64,000 nucleotides of DNA, from contig NZ_QJTK01000004.1 of NCBI RefSeq assembly GCF_003217355.1, forward strand, positions 62,001 to 126,000. The letters run 5' to 3'. Source of the stretch: Rhodobacter viridis. Its GTDB lineage: Bacteria; Pseudomonadota; Alphaproteobacteria; Rhodobacterales; Rhodobacteraceae. The notes beneath the pieces are model-generated. The model saw nothing but the letters and a program-made list of their open reading frames with translations. It did no database searches and was not told where the DNA came from. The translations under genes were made by a program, and so were the position numbers. Shown here piece after piece: positions 38,643 to 51,453 of the stretch (positions are counted from its first letter, which is position 1; every line of letters starts with the position of its first letter).

Positions 38643-40037
38643 TTACGCGTGGATCGCGCCGTCGCCGCAGGCCAGTGCCGCTTCGCGCACCGCTTCCGAA
38701 TAGGTCGGATGCGCGTGGCAGGTCAGCGCGATATCCTGCGCCGAGGCGCCGAATTCCATCGCCACGCAGATCTCGTGGATCATGTCACCCGCCGACGGGC
38801 CGATGATGTGGGCCCCCAGCACCCGATCCGTCGCCGCATCGGCGAGGATCTTCACGAAGCCTTCGGCCTGGAACACCGCCTTGGCGCGGCCGTTGCCCAT
38901 GAAGGAGAACTTGCCGACCTTGTAGGCCCGGCCTTCCTGCTTCAGCGTTTCCTCGGTCTTGCCGACGCAGGCCACCTCGGGCGTCGTGTAGATCACGCCG
39001 GGGATGACGTCGTAATTCACATGGCCATGCTTGCCCGCGATCACCTCGGCCACCGCCATGCCCTCGTCCTCGGCCTTGTGGGCGAGCATCGGACCCACGA
39101 TCGCATCGCCGATCGCATAAAGGCCCGGCACAGTCGTCGCCCAATGGCTGTCGGTCTTCACTTGCCCGCGCGGCAGCATCTCGACGCCGAGCGCCTCGAG
39201 CCCCAGACCCTTGGTGAAGGGCTTGCGGCCGGTCGCGACCAGCACCACCTCGGCCTCGATCGCATGGGCGCTCTCGTCCTTGCGCAGGGTATAGCGCACG
39301 GTGTTCTTGCCCTTCGCCTTGTCGACGCCCTGCACGGCGGCGCCCAGAACGAATTTCAGCCCCTGTTTCGACAGGATGCGCTGCAGCCCCTTGGCGACTT
39401 CGCCGTCCATGCCCGGCGTGATCGCGTCGAGATATTCGACCACCGTCACCTCGGCGCCAAGCCGCGCATAGACCGAGCCGAGTTCCAACCCGATCACCCC
39501 CGCGCCGATCACCACCATCGATTTCGGCACCTTTGCGAGCGACAGCGCCCCGGTCGAGGTGACCACGGTCTGCTCGTCGATCTCGATGCCGGGCAGGCCC
39601 GAAGATTCCGAGCCGGTGGCGATGACGATGTTCCTGGCCGTGTGGACCTCGTCGCCGACCTTCACCTGACCCGGCGCCGGGATCGAGCCCCAGCCCTGCA
39701 GGTAGGTCACCTTGTTCTTCTTGAACAGGAACTCGATGCCCTTGGTGTTGCCGTCGATGACGTCCTGCTTGTAGGACTGCATCTTCGCCCAATCGACCTT
39801 CACCTTGGCGCCCATCAGGCCCATCTTTTCGAAGTTCTCGTGAACCTCGTGCAGCTCATGCGTCGCGTGCAGCAGCGCCTTCGAGGGAATGCAGCCCACG
39901 TTGAGGCAGGTGCCGCCCAAGCTGCCGCGCCCTTCGACGCAGGCGGTCTTCAGGCCCAATTGCGCGCAGCGGATGGCGCAGACATAGCCGCCCGGGCCGC
40001 CGCCGATGATGATGACGTCAAATTCTGCCATGGTCAT
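38643..40037 (-). CDS. lpd: Dihydrolipoyl dehydrogenase (E3) of the 2-oxoglutarate dehydrogenase cluster
   Basis: 464-residue flavoprotein that reoxidises lipoyl groups of SucB with NAD+. The FAD fold [20 protein letters not shown] is at residues 5-24, the redox-active disulfide in [16 protein letters not shown] near residue 42, the NAD fold [20 protein letters not shown] near residue 175, and the catalytic His-Glu in [13 protein letters not shown] near residue 444. It lies downstream of sucB in the same direction, with a repeat element in the 122-bp gap. Confidence 0.95.
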   Translation of the reverse strand: MTMAEFDVIIIGGGPGGYVCAIRCAQLGLKTACVEGRGSLGGTCLNVGCIPSKALLHATHELHEVHENFEKMGLMGAKVKVDWAKMQSYKQDVIDGNTKGIEFLFKKNKVTYLQGWGSIPAPGQVKVGDEVHTARNIVIATGSESSGLPGIEIDEQTVVTSTGALSLAKVPKSMVVIGAGVIGLELGSVYARLGAEVTVVEYLDAITPGMDGEVAKGLQRILSKQGLKFVLGAAVQGVDKAKGKNTVRYTLRKDESAHAIEAEVVLVATGRKPFTKGLGLEALGVEMLPRGQVKTDSHWATTVPGLYAIGDAIVGPMLAHKAEDEGMAVAEVIAGKHGHVNYDVIPGVIYTTPEVACVGKTEETLKQEGRAYKVGKFSFMGNGRAKAVFQAEGFVKILADAATDRVLGAHIIGPSAGDMIHEICVAMEFGASAQDIALTCHAHPTYSEAVREAALACGDGAIHA

Positions 40038-40050
40038 TCCCCTGACGAAT

Positions 40051-40140
40051 GGCGGGGGGCGCTGCCCCCCGGGCCCCCCGAGGTATTTTCAGCAAGATGA
40101 AAGGGAGGCGGTTTGCAGGAAGGGGGCGGGTGGACCGCCC
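40051..40140. repeat. Intergenic repeat element, copy C (sucB-lpd gap)
   Basis: ggggggc-gct-gcccccc hairpin at 40054-40070, then GAGGTATTTTCAGCAAGATGAAAGG, then a gggggcgg / ccgccccc hairpin near 40122-40140. It lies inside an operon, between sucB and lpd, where it may alter the ratio of E3 to E2. Confidence 0.65.
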
Positions 40141-40159
40141 CCTGCGGCATCGGACCGGA

Positions 40160-41704
40160 TCAGAGATCCATCAGCAGGCGGCGCGGATCTTCCAGCGCCT
40201 CTTTCACGCGCACAAGGAATGTCACCGCGCCCTTGCCGTCGACGATGCGGTGATCGTAGGAAAGCGCCAGGTACATCATCGGGCGGATCACGATCTGACC
40301 GTTCACCACCACCGGGCGGTCCTGAATCTTGTGCATGCCGAGAATGCCCGATTGCGGCGGGTTCAGGATCGGCGAGGACATCAGCGAGCCGTAGACGCCG
40401 CCGTTCGAGATGGTGAACGAGCCGCCCTGCATCTCCTGCATCGTCAGCTTGCCATCCCGGCCGCGCTTGCCCAGTTCCGCGATCTCGCGTTCGATATGGG
40501 CGAAGCCCTTCTGATCGGCGTCGCGCACCACCGGCACCACAAGGCCCGAGGGCGTGCCCACGGCCACGCCCATGTGGACGTAGTTCTTGTAGATGATGTC
40601 GCCGCCGTCGATCTCGGCGTTCACTTCCGGGATTTCCTTCAGCGCGTGGCAGCAGGCCTTCACGAAGAAGCCCATGAACCCAAGCTTCACGCCGTGTTTC
40701 TTCTCGAACTGGTCCTTGTAGACGTTGCGCAGGTCCATCACGCCCGACATGTCCACCTCGTTGTAGGTGGTCAGCATCGCGGCGGTGTTCTGCGCGTCCT
40801 TCAGGCGACGGGCGATGGTGGCGCGCAGGCGGGTCATCTTCACCCGCTCTTCGCGCATCGCATCCTCGGCCGGGACCGGCGCGCGCGGGACCGACGCGGG
40901 CGGCGGCGCGATCGAGACTTGCGCGGTCTGCATCGGCGCGGGCGCGACGGGGGCCGGGGCGGCAGCGGCGGCCGCCACGTCTTCCTTCATGATCCGGCCA
41001 TCGCGGCCAGACCCTGCGACCTGATCGGGCGACAGACCGGCTTCGGCCATCGCTTTCTTGGCCGAGGGCGCATGTTCCACGTCCTTCGCGGGCGCGGCAG
41101 CAGGCGCCGCGGCCGGGGCGGGGGCGGCGACCGCCGGAGCAGCGGCAGCACCGGCACCCGCGGCCATGATCGCCAGACGACCGCCCGCGGCGACCGAGGC
41201 GCCCTCGGGGGCGAGGATCTCGCTCAGCACGCCCGCGACCGGCGCCGGAACCTCGACCGAGACCTTGTCGGTTTCAAGCTCGCACAGGATCTCGTCCTGC
41301 GCGACGGCATCGCCCGGTTTCTTGAACCAGGTGGAAACGGTGGCTTCGGCAACGCTTTCGCCCAGCGCGGGGACCATGACATCCGTCATCTTGACCTCTT
41401 GAATCTGCGGCGCGGCTTTTTGAGGGGCTGCCGGGCCGTCGAGTTTGGGTTGCGCGGGCGCCATCGCGCCAGCGGACAAAAGCACGGCCAGAAGGGCGTT
41501 CACCGCCACCGTCTCGCCTTCCTTGGCGATGATCTCGCTCAGCACCCCCGCAGAGGGGGCGCGGACTTCGACCGTCACCTTGTCGGTTTCAAGCTCGCAG
41601 AGCATCGCATCGGCCACGACCATCTCGCCCGGTTTCACGAACCAGGTGGCGACAGTGGCTTCCGAGACGCTTTCCCCAAGCCCGGGAACGCGGATCTCGG
41701 TCAT
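40160..41704 (-). CDS. sucB: Dihydrolipoyllysine succinyltransferase (E2) with two lipoyl domains
   Basis: Core subunit of 2-oxoglutarate dehydrogenase. 514 residues, about 100 more than the usual single-lipoyl E2o. Two lipoyl domains begin at residue 1 and residue 106, with lipoyl lysines at 42 and 147 (both CELETDKV). A Pro/Ala linker, the E3-binding domain ([20 protein letters not shown], about 231-250) and the catalytic domain with [11 protein letters not shown] near the C-terminus follow. The start is one base after the sucA stop. An internal ATG at residue 106 has AGAGG upstream and could give a short form. Confidence 0.95.
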   Translation of the reverse strand: MTEIRVPGLGESVSEATVATWFVKPGEMVVADAMLCELETDKVTVEVRAPSAGVLSEIIAKEGETVAVNALLAVLLSAGAMAPAQPKLDGPAAPQKAAPQIQEVKMTDVMVPALGESVAEATVSTWFKKPGDAVAQDEILCELETDKVSVEVPAPVAGVLSEILAPEGASVAAGGRLAIMAAGAGAAAAPAVAAPAPAAAPAAAPAKDVEHAPSAKKAMAEAGLSPDQVAGSGRDGRIMKEDVAAAAAAPAPVAPAPMQTAQVSIAPPPASVPRAPVPAEDAMREERVKMTRLRATIARRLKDAQNTAAMLTTYNEVDMSGVMDLRNVYKDQFEKKHGVKLGFMGFFVKACCHALKEIPEVNAEIDGGDIIYKNYVHMGVAVGTPSGLVVPVVRDADQKGFAHIEREIAELGKRGRDGKLTMQEMQGGSFTISNGGVYGSLMSSPILNPPQSGILGMHKIQDRPVVVNGQIVIRPMMYLALSYDHRIVDGKGAVTFLVRVKEALEDPRRLLMDL

Positions 41705-41705
41705 C

Positions 41706-44675
41706 TCAGCCCTCCAGCGCGTCGTTCACGAGGGCTTCCTGCTCGGCCTTGTGGCGCGAGGCGAGGCCCGTGGCCGGCGAGGCGGACGCGGCGCGGCCCG
41801 CATAGCGCGCGCGGCCATGCTTCGCCCCGATCTTCGACAGAACCCATTCGAGGTTCGGCTCGATGAAGCTCCAGGCGCCTTGGTTCTTCGGCTCTTCCTG
41901 ACACCAGATGATCTGGGCATCCTTGAAGCGGCCGAGTTCCGTCACCAGCGAATGCGCCGGGAACGGGTAAAGCTGCTCGACACGCAGGATGTAGACGTCT
42001 TCCAGACCCCGCTTGTCGCGTTCGGCGAGCAGGTCATAGTAGACCTTGCCCGAGCACATCACGACGCGGCTGATCTCTGCATCGGGTTTGGTCGTCATTT
42101 CCGAATTGCCGTGATGCTGCGCATCGGCATCGTCCCACATCACGCGGCGGAAGAACGAGCCGGTGGTGAATTCGTCGGCCTTGGACACGCAGAGCGGATG
42201 GCGCAGCAGCGATTTCGGCGTCATCAGGATCAGCGGCTTGCGGAAGTTGCGGTGGATCTGACGGCGCAGGATGTGGAAGTAGTTCGCGGGCGTCGAGCAG
42301 TTCGCGACGATCCAGTTATCCTCGGCCGAGAGTTGCAGATAGCGTTCAAGCCGGGCGGAGGAGTGCTCCGGCCCCTGACCCTCGAAGCCATGCGGCAAGA
42401 GACAGACAAGGCCCGACATCCGCAGCCATTTCCGTTCGCCCGAGTTGATGAACTGGTCGAACATGATCTGCGCGCCGTTGGCGAAGTCACCGAACTGCGC
42501 TTCCCACAGCGTCAACGCATTGGGCTCGGCCAGCGTGTAGCCATATTCGAACCCGAGCACGGCATATTCCGACAGCATCGAGTCGATGACTTCGTATTTC
42601 GCCTGACCGGGCTTGATGTGGTTCAGGGGATAGTAGCGTTCCTCGGTCGCCTGATCGATCAGCCCGGAATGGCGCTGGCTGAAGGTGCCGCGGGTGCAGT
42701 CCTGCCCCGCCAGACGCACCGGGAAGCCCTCGGCCAGAAGCGAGCCGAAGGCCATCGCCTCGGCCGTGGCCCAGTCGAAGCCCTTGCCGGTTTCGAACAT
42801 CGCCTTCTTGGCGTCGAGCTGGCGCGCCACCGTCTTGTGGATGTCGAAATCTTCCGGATAGGAGGTCAGCGCCTTGCCAACCTCGGCCATCAGCTCGGGC
42901 GAGATCGGGGTCACCCCCGCGTCGTAATCCGAGCTTTGCCGGTCGAGGTGCTTCCAGCGACCATCAAGCCAGTCGGCCTTGTTCGGGCGGAAGGTCTTGC
43001 CGGCCTCGTATTCCTCGTTCAGCTTCGCCTGGAAGGCGGCTTTCATATCCTCGATCTCGCCCTCGGGGATGAGGCCGTCGGCCACGAGACGTTCGGTGTA
43101 AAGCTGCAGCGTGGTCTTGTGGCCCTTGATGTTCTTGTACATCGCCGGGTTGGTGAACATCGGCTCGTCGCCTTCATTGTGACCGAAGCGGCGGTAGCAG
43201 AAGATGTCGATGACCACGTCCTTGTGGAACTTCTGCCGGAACTCGGTCGCCACCTTGGCGGCGTGCACGACGGCCTCCGGGTCGTCGCCGTTGACGTGGA
43301 AGATCGGCGCTTCCACCATCAGGGCGATGTCGGTCGGATAGGGCGAGGTGCGGCTGAAATGCGGCGCCGTGGTGAAGCCGATCTGGTTGTTCACGACGAT
43401 ATGGATGCAGCCGCCGGTGCGGTGCCCCTTGATGCCGGAAAGCTGCAGACATTCGGCGACGATGCCCTGACCCGCAAAGGCGGCATCGCCGTGCAGCAGG
43501 ATCGGCAGAACCTGCGTGCGGTCTTCGTCATGCGCCTGATCCTGCTTGGCGCGGACCTTGCCCAGAACGACCGGGTTCACCGCTTCAAGGTGCGACGGGT
43601 TCGCGGTCAGCGACAGGTGGACGGTATGGCCGTCAAAGGCGCGGTCCGACGACGCGCCAAGGTGATATTTCACGTCGCCCGAGCCGTCCACATCCTCGGG
43701 CTTGTAGGAGCCGCCCTGGAATTCGTGGAAAATCGCGCGGTAGGGTTTCGCCAGCACCGTCGCCAGAATGTTCAGACGGCCGCGGTGCGGCATGCCGATG
43801 ACGACTTCCTTGAGCCCAAGCGCACCGCCGCGCTTGATGATCTGTTCCATCGCCGGAATGAGCGCCTCGCCGCCATCAAGGCCGAAGCGCTTGGTGCCGG
43901 TGTATTTCACATGCAGGAATTTCTCGAAGCCCTCGGCCTCGACCAGCTTGTTCAGGATGGCGCGGCGGCCTTCGCGGGTGAACTGGATTTCCTTGCCGTA
44001 GCCCTCGATCCGTTCTTTCAGCCAGGCGGCTTCCTCGGGGTTCGAGATATGCATGTATTGCAGCGCAAACGTGCCGCAATAGGTGCGCTTGAGCACGTCG
44101 AGGATCTGCCGCATCGAGGCGACCTGCAGGCCCAGCACGTTGTCGATGAAGATCATCCGGTCCATGTCGGCATCGGTGAAGCCGTAGGAGCGCGGGTCAA
44201 GCTCCGGGTGCGGCTCGCCCGAGCGCATGCCAAGGGGATCGAGATCGGCGATCAGGTGGCCCCGGATCCGGTAGGCGCGGATGATCATCAGCGCGCGGAT
44301 GCTGTCCAGCACGGCGCGCTTGATCGCCTCGTCCGAGACCTGCACGCCCGCGGCCTTCACCGCCGCCGCCAGTTTCTCGGCCGCGGCCTTGTTTTCCTTC
44401 GGCGCGACGGGCATCGGCCATTCGCCGGTCATCGCGGCGGTCAGATCGTCATTGGGGGAGGGCGGCCAGTCGGCACGCGCCCAGCTCGGCCCGTGGGCCG
44501 AGCGCTTGGCGTCAAGCTCGGTGTCGCCAAGGCTTTCGAAGAAGGAGGCCCAGTTCGGATCGACCGAGGTCGGATCCGCAGCATAGCGGGCGTAGAGCTG
44601 CTCGACATAGTCCGCGTTCGCCCCTTGCAGGAAGGACGAAGCGTGGAACTGGTCGTTCGGTGTGTGGTCGTTCAT
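41706..44675 (-). CDS. sucA: 2-oxoglutarate dehydrogenase E1 component
   Basis: Thiamine-diphosphate decarboxylase of the TCA cycle; 989 residues. N-terminal [17 protein letters not shown] and [15 protein letters not shown] are typical of SucA; the ThDP region includes [12 protein letters not shown] near residue 255 and [18 protein letters not shown] near residue 395; the C-terminal part has [20 protein letters not shown] near residue 715. AAGGAT lies 6 nt upstream of the ATG at 44675. Reads leftward ahead of sucB and lpd. Confidence 0.97.
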   Translation of the reverse strand: MNDHTPNDQFHASSFLQGANADYVEQLYARYAADPTSVDPNWASFFESLGDTELDAKRSAHGPSWARADWPPSPNDDLTAAMTGEWPMPVAPKENKAAAEKLAAAVKAAGVQVSDEAIKRAVLDSIRALMIIRAYRIRGHLIADLDPLGMRSGEPHPELDPRSYGFTDADMDRMIFIDNVLGLQVASMRQILDVLKRTYCGTFALQYMHISNPEEAAWLKERIEGYGKEIQFTREGRRAILNKLVEAEGFEKFLHVKYTGTKRFGLDGGEALIPAMEQIIKRGGALGLKEVVIGMPHRGRLNILATVLAKPYRAIFHEFQGGSYKPEDVDGSGDVKYHLGASSDRAFDGHTVHLSLTANPSHLEAVNPVVLGKVRAKQDQAHDEDRTQVLPILLHGDAAFAGQGIVAECLQLSGIKGHRTGGCIHIVVNNQIGFTTAPHFSRTSPYPTDIALMVEAPIFHVNGDDPEAVVHAAKVATEFRQKFHKDVVIDIFCYRRFGHNEGDEPMFTNPAMYKNIKGHKTTLQLYTERLVADGLIPEGEIEDMKAAFQAKLNEEYEAGKTFRPNKADWLDGRWKHLDRQSSDYDAGVTPISPELMAEVGKALTSYPEDFDIHKTVARQLDAKKAMFETGKGFDWATAEAMAFGSLLAEGFPVRLAGQDCTRGTFSQRHSGLIDQATEERYYPLNHIKPGQAKYEVIDSMLSEYAVLGFEYGYTLAEPNALTLWEAQFGDFANGAQIMFDQFINSGERKWLRMSGLVCLLPHGFEGQGPEHSSARLERYLQLSAEDNWIVANCSTPANYFHILRRQIHRNFRKPLILMTPKSLLRHPLCVSKADEFTTGSFFRRVMWDDADAQHHGNSEMTTKPDAEISRVVMCSGKVYYDLLAERDKRGLEDVYILRVEQLYPFPAHSLVTELGRFKDAQIIWCQEEPKNQGAWSFIEPNLEWVLSKIGAKHGRARYAGRAASASPATGLASRHKAEQEALVNDALEG

Positions 44676-44839
44676 GGGATGATCCTTGCGAGATCGGCTG
44701 CGGGAACGGCCGGAGGCCGGAGGGATACGGGGTTCCGGCGCGCGAGGGACGCGCCGGCACGGGTTACTTCAAGAGCTGACGGGAAGGCGGCGCTTTGCCC
44801 GGCGCGGTTGTCCGTGGGCGGGGGCCGAGAGGACCCGGG

Positions 44840-44863
44840 GCACCGGGGCGGTCACCCCGGTGC
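44840..44863. terminator. Hairpin upstream of sucA
   Basis: 9-bp stem gcaccgggg with ccccggtgc, 6-base loop, in the 273-bp gap between the small lipoprotein gene and sucA. No T-run. It could attenuate transcription entering sucA from sucCD. No gene is visible in the rest of the gap. Confidence 0.45.
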
Positions 44864-44948
44864 AGGCCGCATCGCGCGGCTGGGGGAGGATCGGAGCGAG
44901 CGTGAGGGGACGCATCGTCTTTCCTTTCAGGACTGAGGCCTTGCGAGC

Positions 44949-45314
44949 CTAGTTGCACTCCACCACAAGGGTCTTCATCCCCGGGACCCGGTCCCCGGGC
45001 TCGGCGACATGGGACGACTTCAAACTGCGGCCATAATGGTTGCAAAGTCGTTCCGGTGCGCCTTTCACCGCCGCCTTGTCGGCCGCGAACAGGTCGAAAT
45101 AGACATAGGACCGTTTCGCATCGCCCGAGATCGCCGCGACGGCATCGCTGTTGATGCCGGTCATCTTCTCGAAATCCGCTTTCGGCCGGTTGTCGACCGG
45201 GATCGGCGGGGCGAGGTCCTGCCCCGTCGAGGACGGCGCAAGCTCGACCTGCATGCAGGCGGAAAGGGTAAGCATCAGGAAGACGGCCGGAAGGGCCGAC
45301 GCGGAACGGAGCAT
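44949..45314 (-). CDS. Small predicted lipoprotein 2 between sucD and sucA
   Basis: 121 residues. A lipoprotein signal is clear: MLRSASALPAVFLMLTLSAC with Cys20 as the lipidated residue. The mature part has three further Cys (Cys at MQVELA is the lipid one; CNHYGRS and VVECN are in the body) and no domain I recognise. It would sit in the inner or outer membrane. Leftward, 17 bp after the other lipoprotein gene, between sucD and sucA. Confidence 0.75.
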   Translation of the reverse strand: MLRSASALPAVFLMLTLSACMQVELAPSSTGQDLAPPIPVDNRPKADFEKMTGINSDAVAAISGDAKRSYVYFDLFAADKAAVKGAPERLCNHYGRSLKSSHVAEPGDRVPGMKTLVVECN

Positions 45315-45331
45315 TCTTTGCCTCGGGCAGG

Positions 45332-45649
45332 TTAGCGGCGATAGGGGGAAGCGACGCCGGGAAGTCCGGCGGCGGCGTTGCAGGCGATGTCGTAATTGCC
45401 ACCGGTGTTTTCGGCGCCGCAGGTCGCAGCGGTGCCGTCGACGATCGTGCCATTCGTGCGCGCCGAATTCGCCACCGCATAGCCGGTCGAGCCGGTCGGT
45501 GTCATGCCCGCGGGAACCTTTTGCGTCGTCACGATCGGATAGGTGGTGATCGGACCCGAAGCCGAGGGATCGATCACCGTCGGATCACCGCAGCCCGCCA
45601 GAGCCAGCGCGGCAAGGGTCATCGCCGCGGTTGTACGTTTCAGCGTCAT
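45332..45649 (-). CDS. Small predicted lipoprotein 1 between sucD and sucA
   Basis: 105 residues. Lipobox LALAGC places the lipidated Cys at residue 20. The mature part is rich in Thr, Gly, Ala and Pro, with two later Cys in TAATCGAENTGGNYDIACN that could pair. I do not recognise a family. AGGTACG-type leader precedes the ATG at 45649. It reads leftward, 115 bp after sucD. Confidence 0.75.
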   Translation of the reverse strand: MTLKRTTAAMTLAALALAGCGDPTVIDPSASGPITTYPIVTTQKVPAGMTPTGSTGYAVANSARTNGTIVDGTAATCGAENTGGNYDIACNAAAGLPGVASPYRR

Positions 45650-45763
45650 TCGTACCTCCCGTTCTGGCCTTTCGGCCGGTGTTGTCCGCGTCTTTCGGGG
45701 CCCGACACCCCGTCTTGCCAGTGGGTGGAGCCGCGGCCTCCTCTGCCGCGGCCCCGCGGGGCC

Positions 45764-46648
45764 TCAGCCCTTGATCGCTTTCAGCACGGCTTCGCCGAGG
45801 TGGGCGGGGCTGTCCGCCACCACGATGCCCGCGCGCTTCATCGCTTCGATCTTGCTTTCCGCATCGCCCTTGCCGCCCGAGACGATGGCACCGGCATGGC
45901 CCATGCGACGGCCGGGAGGCGCGGTGCGACCGGCGATGAAACCGGCGGTCGGTTTCCAGCGGCCTTTTTTCTTTTCCGCCATCAGGAATTCGGCGGCTTC
46001 TTCTTCGGCCGAACCGCCGATTTCGCCGATCATGATGATCGAGGTGGTTTCCGGGTCGGCGAGGAACATCTCGAGCACGTCGATATGCTCGGTGCCCTTG
46101 ATCGGGTCGCCGCCGATGCCCACGGCCGAGGATTGGCCCAGGCCCACGTCGGTCGTCTGTTTCACCGCTTCATAGGTCAGCGTGCCCGAGCGCGAGACGA
46201 CGCCCACCGAGCCGCGCTTGAAGATCGAGCCCGGCATGATGCCGATCTTGCACGCATCCGGCGTCATCACGCCCGGGCAGTTCGGCCCGATCAGGCGCGA
46301 TTTGCTGTCGATCAGCGCGCGTTTCACCCGCATCATGTCCAGAACCGGGATGCCTTCGGTGATGCAGACGATCAGCTCCATCTCGGCGTCGATCGCTTCA
46401 AGGATACTGTCCGCGGCGAAGGGCGGCGGCACATAGATCGCCGTCGCATGGGCGCCGGTGACGTGTTTCGCCTCGTGGACCGAGTTGAAGACCGGCAGGC
46501 CGAGATGCTCGCTGCCGCCCTTGCCGGGGGTCACGCCGCCGACCATTTTCGTGCCGTAGGCGATGGCTTGTTCAGAGTGGAAGGTGCCCTGCGAGCCGGT
46601 GAAGCCCTGGCAGATGACCTTGGTGTTTTCGTTGACGAGGACTGCCAT
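45764..46648 (-). CDS. sucD: Succinyl-CoA synthetase alpha subunit
   Basis: 294 residues. CoA-binding fold at the N-terminus ([21 protein letters not shown], residues 13-33) and the phosphohistidine loop [12 protein letters not shown] near residue 250. With SucC it makes ATP or GTP from succinyl-CoA. Starts 4 bp after the sucC stop, so it is in one operon with it. Leftward. Confidence 0.96.
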   Translation of the reverse strand: MAVLVNENTKVICQGFTGSQGTFHSEQAIAYGTKMVGGVTPGKGGSEHLGLPVFNSVHEAKHVTGAHATAIYVPPPFAADSILEAIDAEMELIVCITEGIPVLDMMRVKRALIDSKSRLIGPNCPGVMTPDACKIGIMPGSIFKRGSVGVVSRSGTLTYEAVKQTTDVGLGQSSAVGIGGDPIKGTEHIDVLEMFLADPETTSIIMIGEIGGSAEEEAAEFLMAEKKKGRWKPTAGFIAGRTAPPGRRMGHAGAIVSGGKGDAESKIEAMKRAGIVVADSPAHLGEAVLKAIKG

Positions 46649-46652
46649 CTTC

Positions 46653-47846
<1,194 letters not shown>

Positions 47847-47952
47847 GGCATTTATCCCATGCTGATGTGTTTGGGGTGGTTTGGCACATTCCGCCCCGGG
47901 CACAAACCCAAAATTGCGCAAAGACCGGGCGTTCCGGAAGAAAAATCGGCTT

Positions 47953-47983
47953 TGTGATCACGGGTCGCAAATGTGTGATCACA
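47953..47983. promoter_or_regulatory. Paired TGTGATCAC palindromes upstream of sucC
   Basis: TGTGATCACG at 47953-47962 and TGTGATCACA at 47974-47983, centres 21 bp apart (two helix turns). They lie 107 and 128 bp upstream of sucC. An identical palindrome occurs before sdhC (54480-54493). The arrangement suggests a shared regulator of TCA genes, possibly of the GntR or CRP type. Confidence 0.7.
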
Positions 47984-48065
47984 AAATGCTGCAAGGCAGC
48001 GAACTTGATTGCGTTAACGGAATCGGCTTTGGTTTTCGCAAGGAAATTTCAAAACCGGGGTTGCT

Positions 48066-49106
48066 ATGGCAAGTTGGGGCGTGGTTGCGCTGGTCGATGA
48101 ACCGGCGGTGTTGCTGGCGGCTCATGCGGCGCATCATCTTGCGGCGGGGGCGGCCGAGGTGCACCTGTGGCTTGACCGGCCCGACCCGGAGGCCACCGAT
48201 CTTCTGGGCGCGGTGGCGGGGGTGCATCTGCATCACGCGGGCGAGGATGGCTGGGCGTTTCAGGGTGGCGGGCAACGTCCGAAACTGCACACCGCGCGGC
48301 AGAAGTATATCGCTTCGAAGACGCTCGCCGAGACCCGGCTCGACTGGGTGATGCATTGCGACGCCGACGAGTTTCTGACCGCGCCGGGGGGCAGCGTGGC
48401 CGAGGTGCTCGGCGCCGCGCCCGCGGCGCTCGACTGGGTTGCCGTTGATGTGGCCGAGCGGGTGCAGATCGGCGGGCGCGCCGGTGCCGATATCTTCGCG
48501 GGCGCCTTCCGGAGGCCCTGGCGCGCCTTTGCCACCGAGGGCGCCGAGGTCTTCGCCGCGGCGGCGCGCGAGTATCTGCATCACGGCATCGCCGGGCATC
48601 ACAACGGCAAATGCTGTGCGCGGGCGGGGCGGGGGCTGTTCGTGGGCGTGCATCACGGGCTGAAAACCTGGGCGGGCGAGCGCGCGCCCGCGCACGGGTC
48701 GCTGCCGGGGCTGCGTCTGCTGCATTTCGACGGGCTGACCGAATTGCACTATCTTCTCAAGATATTGCGCCGCGCGCAGGGGGGTGTTCCCGGCGCGCCC
48801 TCGCGCCACAGCGCGGCGCGTCTGGTGCAGATTGCGGCGGTGGCGGGAAGGGCGGGCGATGCGCAGCGGCTGCACCGGATCTGGCGACTGGCGAAGACGC
48901 TCGACCGCCCGCAGGCGGCGGCGCTCGAGACGCGCGGGGTGCTGAGCCACGACGCGCCCGGCATCGCGCAATGTCTCGAGGCGCAGCTCGGCTTTTGCCC
49001 CGACCTCAGTCCCGCCGCCTTCGACCGGGCGCTGATCGCGCGCGAGCGGGATTTGCTGGAAAGCCTTCGGGCCGAGTTCGGCTTTGACCCGGAAAGCCTT
49101 GCGTGA
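48066..49106 (+). CDS. Glycosyltransferase family 2/92-like protein
   Basis: 346 residues. The segment WVMHCDADEFL near residue 93 has the DxD metal motif of glycosyltransferases that use nucleotide sugars, and HTARQKYIASKTLAE just before it is typical of the GT2/GT92 (DUF23-like) group. The C-terminal third is helical and may be a TPR-like region. It lies, in the opposite direction, between sucC and mdh. The acceptor, probably surface polysaccharide, is inferred. Confidence 0.75.
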   Translation: MASWGVVALVDEPAVLLAAHAAHHLAAGAAEVHLWLDRPDPEATDLLGAVAGVHLHHAGEDGWAFQGGGQRPKLHTARQKYIASKTLAETRLDWVMHCDADEFLTAPGGSVAEVLGAAPAALDWVAVDVAERVQIGGRAGADIFAGAFRRPWRAFATEGAEVFAAAAREYLHHGIAGHHNGKCCARAGRGLFVGVHHGLKTWAGERAPAHGSLPGLRLLHFDGLTELHYLLKILRRAQGGVPGAPSRHSAARLVQIAAVAGRAGDAQRLHRIWRLAKTLDRPQAAALETRGVLSHDAPGIAQCLEAQLGFCPDLSPAAFDRALIARERDLLESLRAEFGFDPESLA

Positions 49107-49114
49107 GCAACGAA

Positions 49115-49141
49115 AAAGGGCGGGGAAACCCCGCCCTTTCG
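49115..49141. terminator. Bidirectional terminator between glycosyltransferase and mdh genes
   Basis: 11-bp stem aaagggcgggg with ccccgcccttt, AAA loop, A-run on one side and T-run on the other; lies between convergent stops at 49106 and 49158. Confidence 0.9.
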
Positions 49142-49157
49142 AGAGATGTCGGATCGC

Positions 49158-50264
<1,107 letters not shown>

Positions 50265-50338
50265 CTAAACATTTCCTTGCGGCGCGGCCCCTGATCGGGG
50301 AGAGCCGGGCGGACGCGCAGGTGATTCTCGGAGGGGCG

Positions 50339-51079
50339 ATGGAACTGGATGCTTTCGGCTGGCTCATGGCGGTGCTGGCGGCGGTCAGCGTCGGCATGGC
50401 GAAGGGGGGCTTGCCGATGATCTCGTCGCTTTCGGTGCCGCTTCTGGCGGGGTTGATGAACCCGGTCGCGGCGGCGGGGCTGCTGCTGCCCGTCTATATC
50501 GTCTCGGACGTGTTCGGCCTGATTGCGTACAGGCGCGAGTTCGACGCGCGGGTTTTGAAGATCATGGTGCCCGCAACGGCGCTCGGGGTGGGGCTCGGCT
50601 GGGCCACGGCCTCGGTGGTGCCCGAGGCGGCGGTGACAGCGCTGGTCGGCGTGATCGGGGTGGTCTTTGCACTGAACGCGCTGGTGCGCCCAAGCCTTGG
50701 CGCGGCACGCGCGGCGCGGCTGACGCCCGGGATCTTCTGGGGCACGATCACCGGCTTCACCAGTTTCGTCAGCCATTCGGGCGGCCCGCCGTTTCAGGCC
50801 TATACGATCCCGCTCAACCTGCCGCGCACGGTCTTTGCCGGAACCTCGACGATCCTCTTTGCCTGGGTGAATGCGATCAAGCTCATTCCCTATGCGGCGC
50901 TGGGGCAGATCAATTTCGGCAGTCTTGGCATCGCGCTGAAACTGGCCCCGGTGGCGGCGCTGTCGGTCTTTCTGGGCGTGAAGCTGGTGCGGATCCTGCC
51001 GCACGAAATCTTCTACAAGCTTGTCACTTGGGCGCTGTTGCTGATCTCGCTCAAGCTTCTGTGGGATGTGCTCGTCTGA
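50339..51079 (+). CDS. TauE/SafE-family (TSUP) membrane permease
   Basis: 246 residues with about eight membrane helices in two repeats. SVGMAKGGLPMISSLSVPLL near residue 22 and TGFTSFVSHSGGPPFQAYTI near residue 140 are the two Gly/Ser-rich TSUP signatures. Such permeases move sulfite, sulfoacetate or other organic anions. Good site GGAGGGG before the ATG at 50339. Substrate not determined; the location next to mdh is the only context. Confidence 0.85.
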   Translation: MELDAFGWLMAVLAAVSVGMAKGGLPMISSLSVPLLAGLMNPVAAAGLLLPVYIVSDVFGLIAYRREFDARVLKIMVPATALGVGLGWATASVVPEAAVTALVGVIGVVFALNALVRPSLGAARAARLTPGIFWGTITGFTSFVSHSGGPPFQAYTIPLNLPRTVFAGTSTILFAWVNAIKLIPYAALGQINFGSLGIALKLAPVAALSVFLGVKLVRILPHEIFYKLVTWALLLISLKLLWDVLV

Positions 51080-51138
51080 AACGTGGAGCGGGGCAGCGCC
51101 CCCTTTCGCGCCGGTGCGGCGTGCCGCGCCGGACCGCG

Positions 51139-51453
51139 TCAGGCGCCCTTGCCCTGAGCGGGCAGCGGTTCCGCCAGGCTTTGATAGTCATTGCCCGAAG
51201 CGATCAGACAGGTCTGGCCGGAGGGCAGGGTGACCAGCACCGAAAACGTTCCGCTCGCCTCCGAGGCGAAGATCTCCAGCACGGAATCGTTCGAGGCGAT
51301 GCCCATGCCGTGACGGCTCTCGGCATAGCGGTTTTCCAGTTGCCGGACGATCTCGGCGCGGGTGCCGCAGGCCGGACCTTCGGCGGCGGCGGGCAGGGCG
51401 GCGACCAGAAGCGCCGCAAAGCCGGAGAACAGCGTGAACAGAAGCGGGCGCAT
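51139..51453 (-). CDS. Small exported protein, uncharacterised
   Basis: 104 residues with a signal peptide (MRPLLFTLFSGFAALLVAAL, cleavage after PAAAEG). Two Cys in the mature part (GPACGTRAE and GQTCLIASG) could form a disulfide. The segment RQLENRYAESRHGMGIASND followed by LEIFASEASGTFSVLVTLPSG recurs in small exported alphaproteobacterial proteins, I think, but I cannot name a function. Convergent with the TauE-like gene. Confidence 0.72.
   Translation of the reverse strand: MRPLLFTLFSGFAALLVAALPAAAEGPACGTRAEIVRQLENRYAESRHGMGIASNDSVLEIFASEASGTFSVLVTLPSGQTCLIASGNDYQSLAEPLPAQGKGA

Noticed and set aside
41445-44936. Plus-strand open frame of about 1160 codons opposite sucA
   Set aside because: Shadow of sucA codon bias; no recognisable motif.
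48004-48017. FNR-like box TTGATTGCGTTAAC upstream of the glycosyltransferase gene
   Set aside because: The right half does not fit the ATCAA consensus; only a half site.
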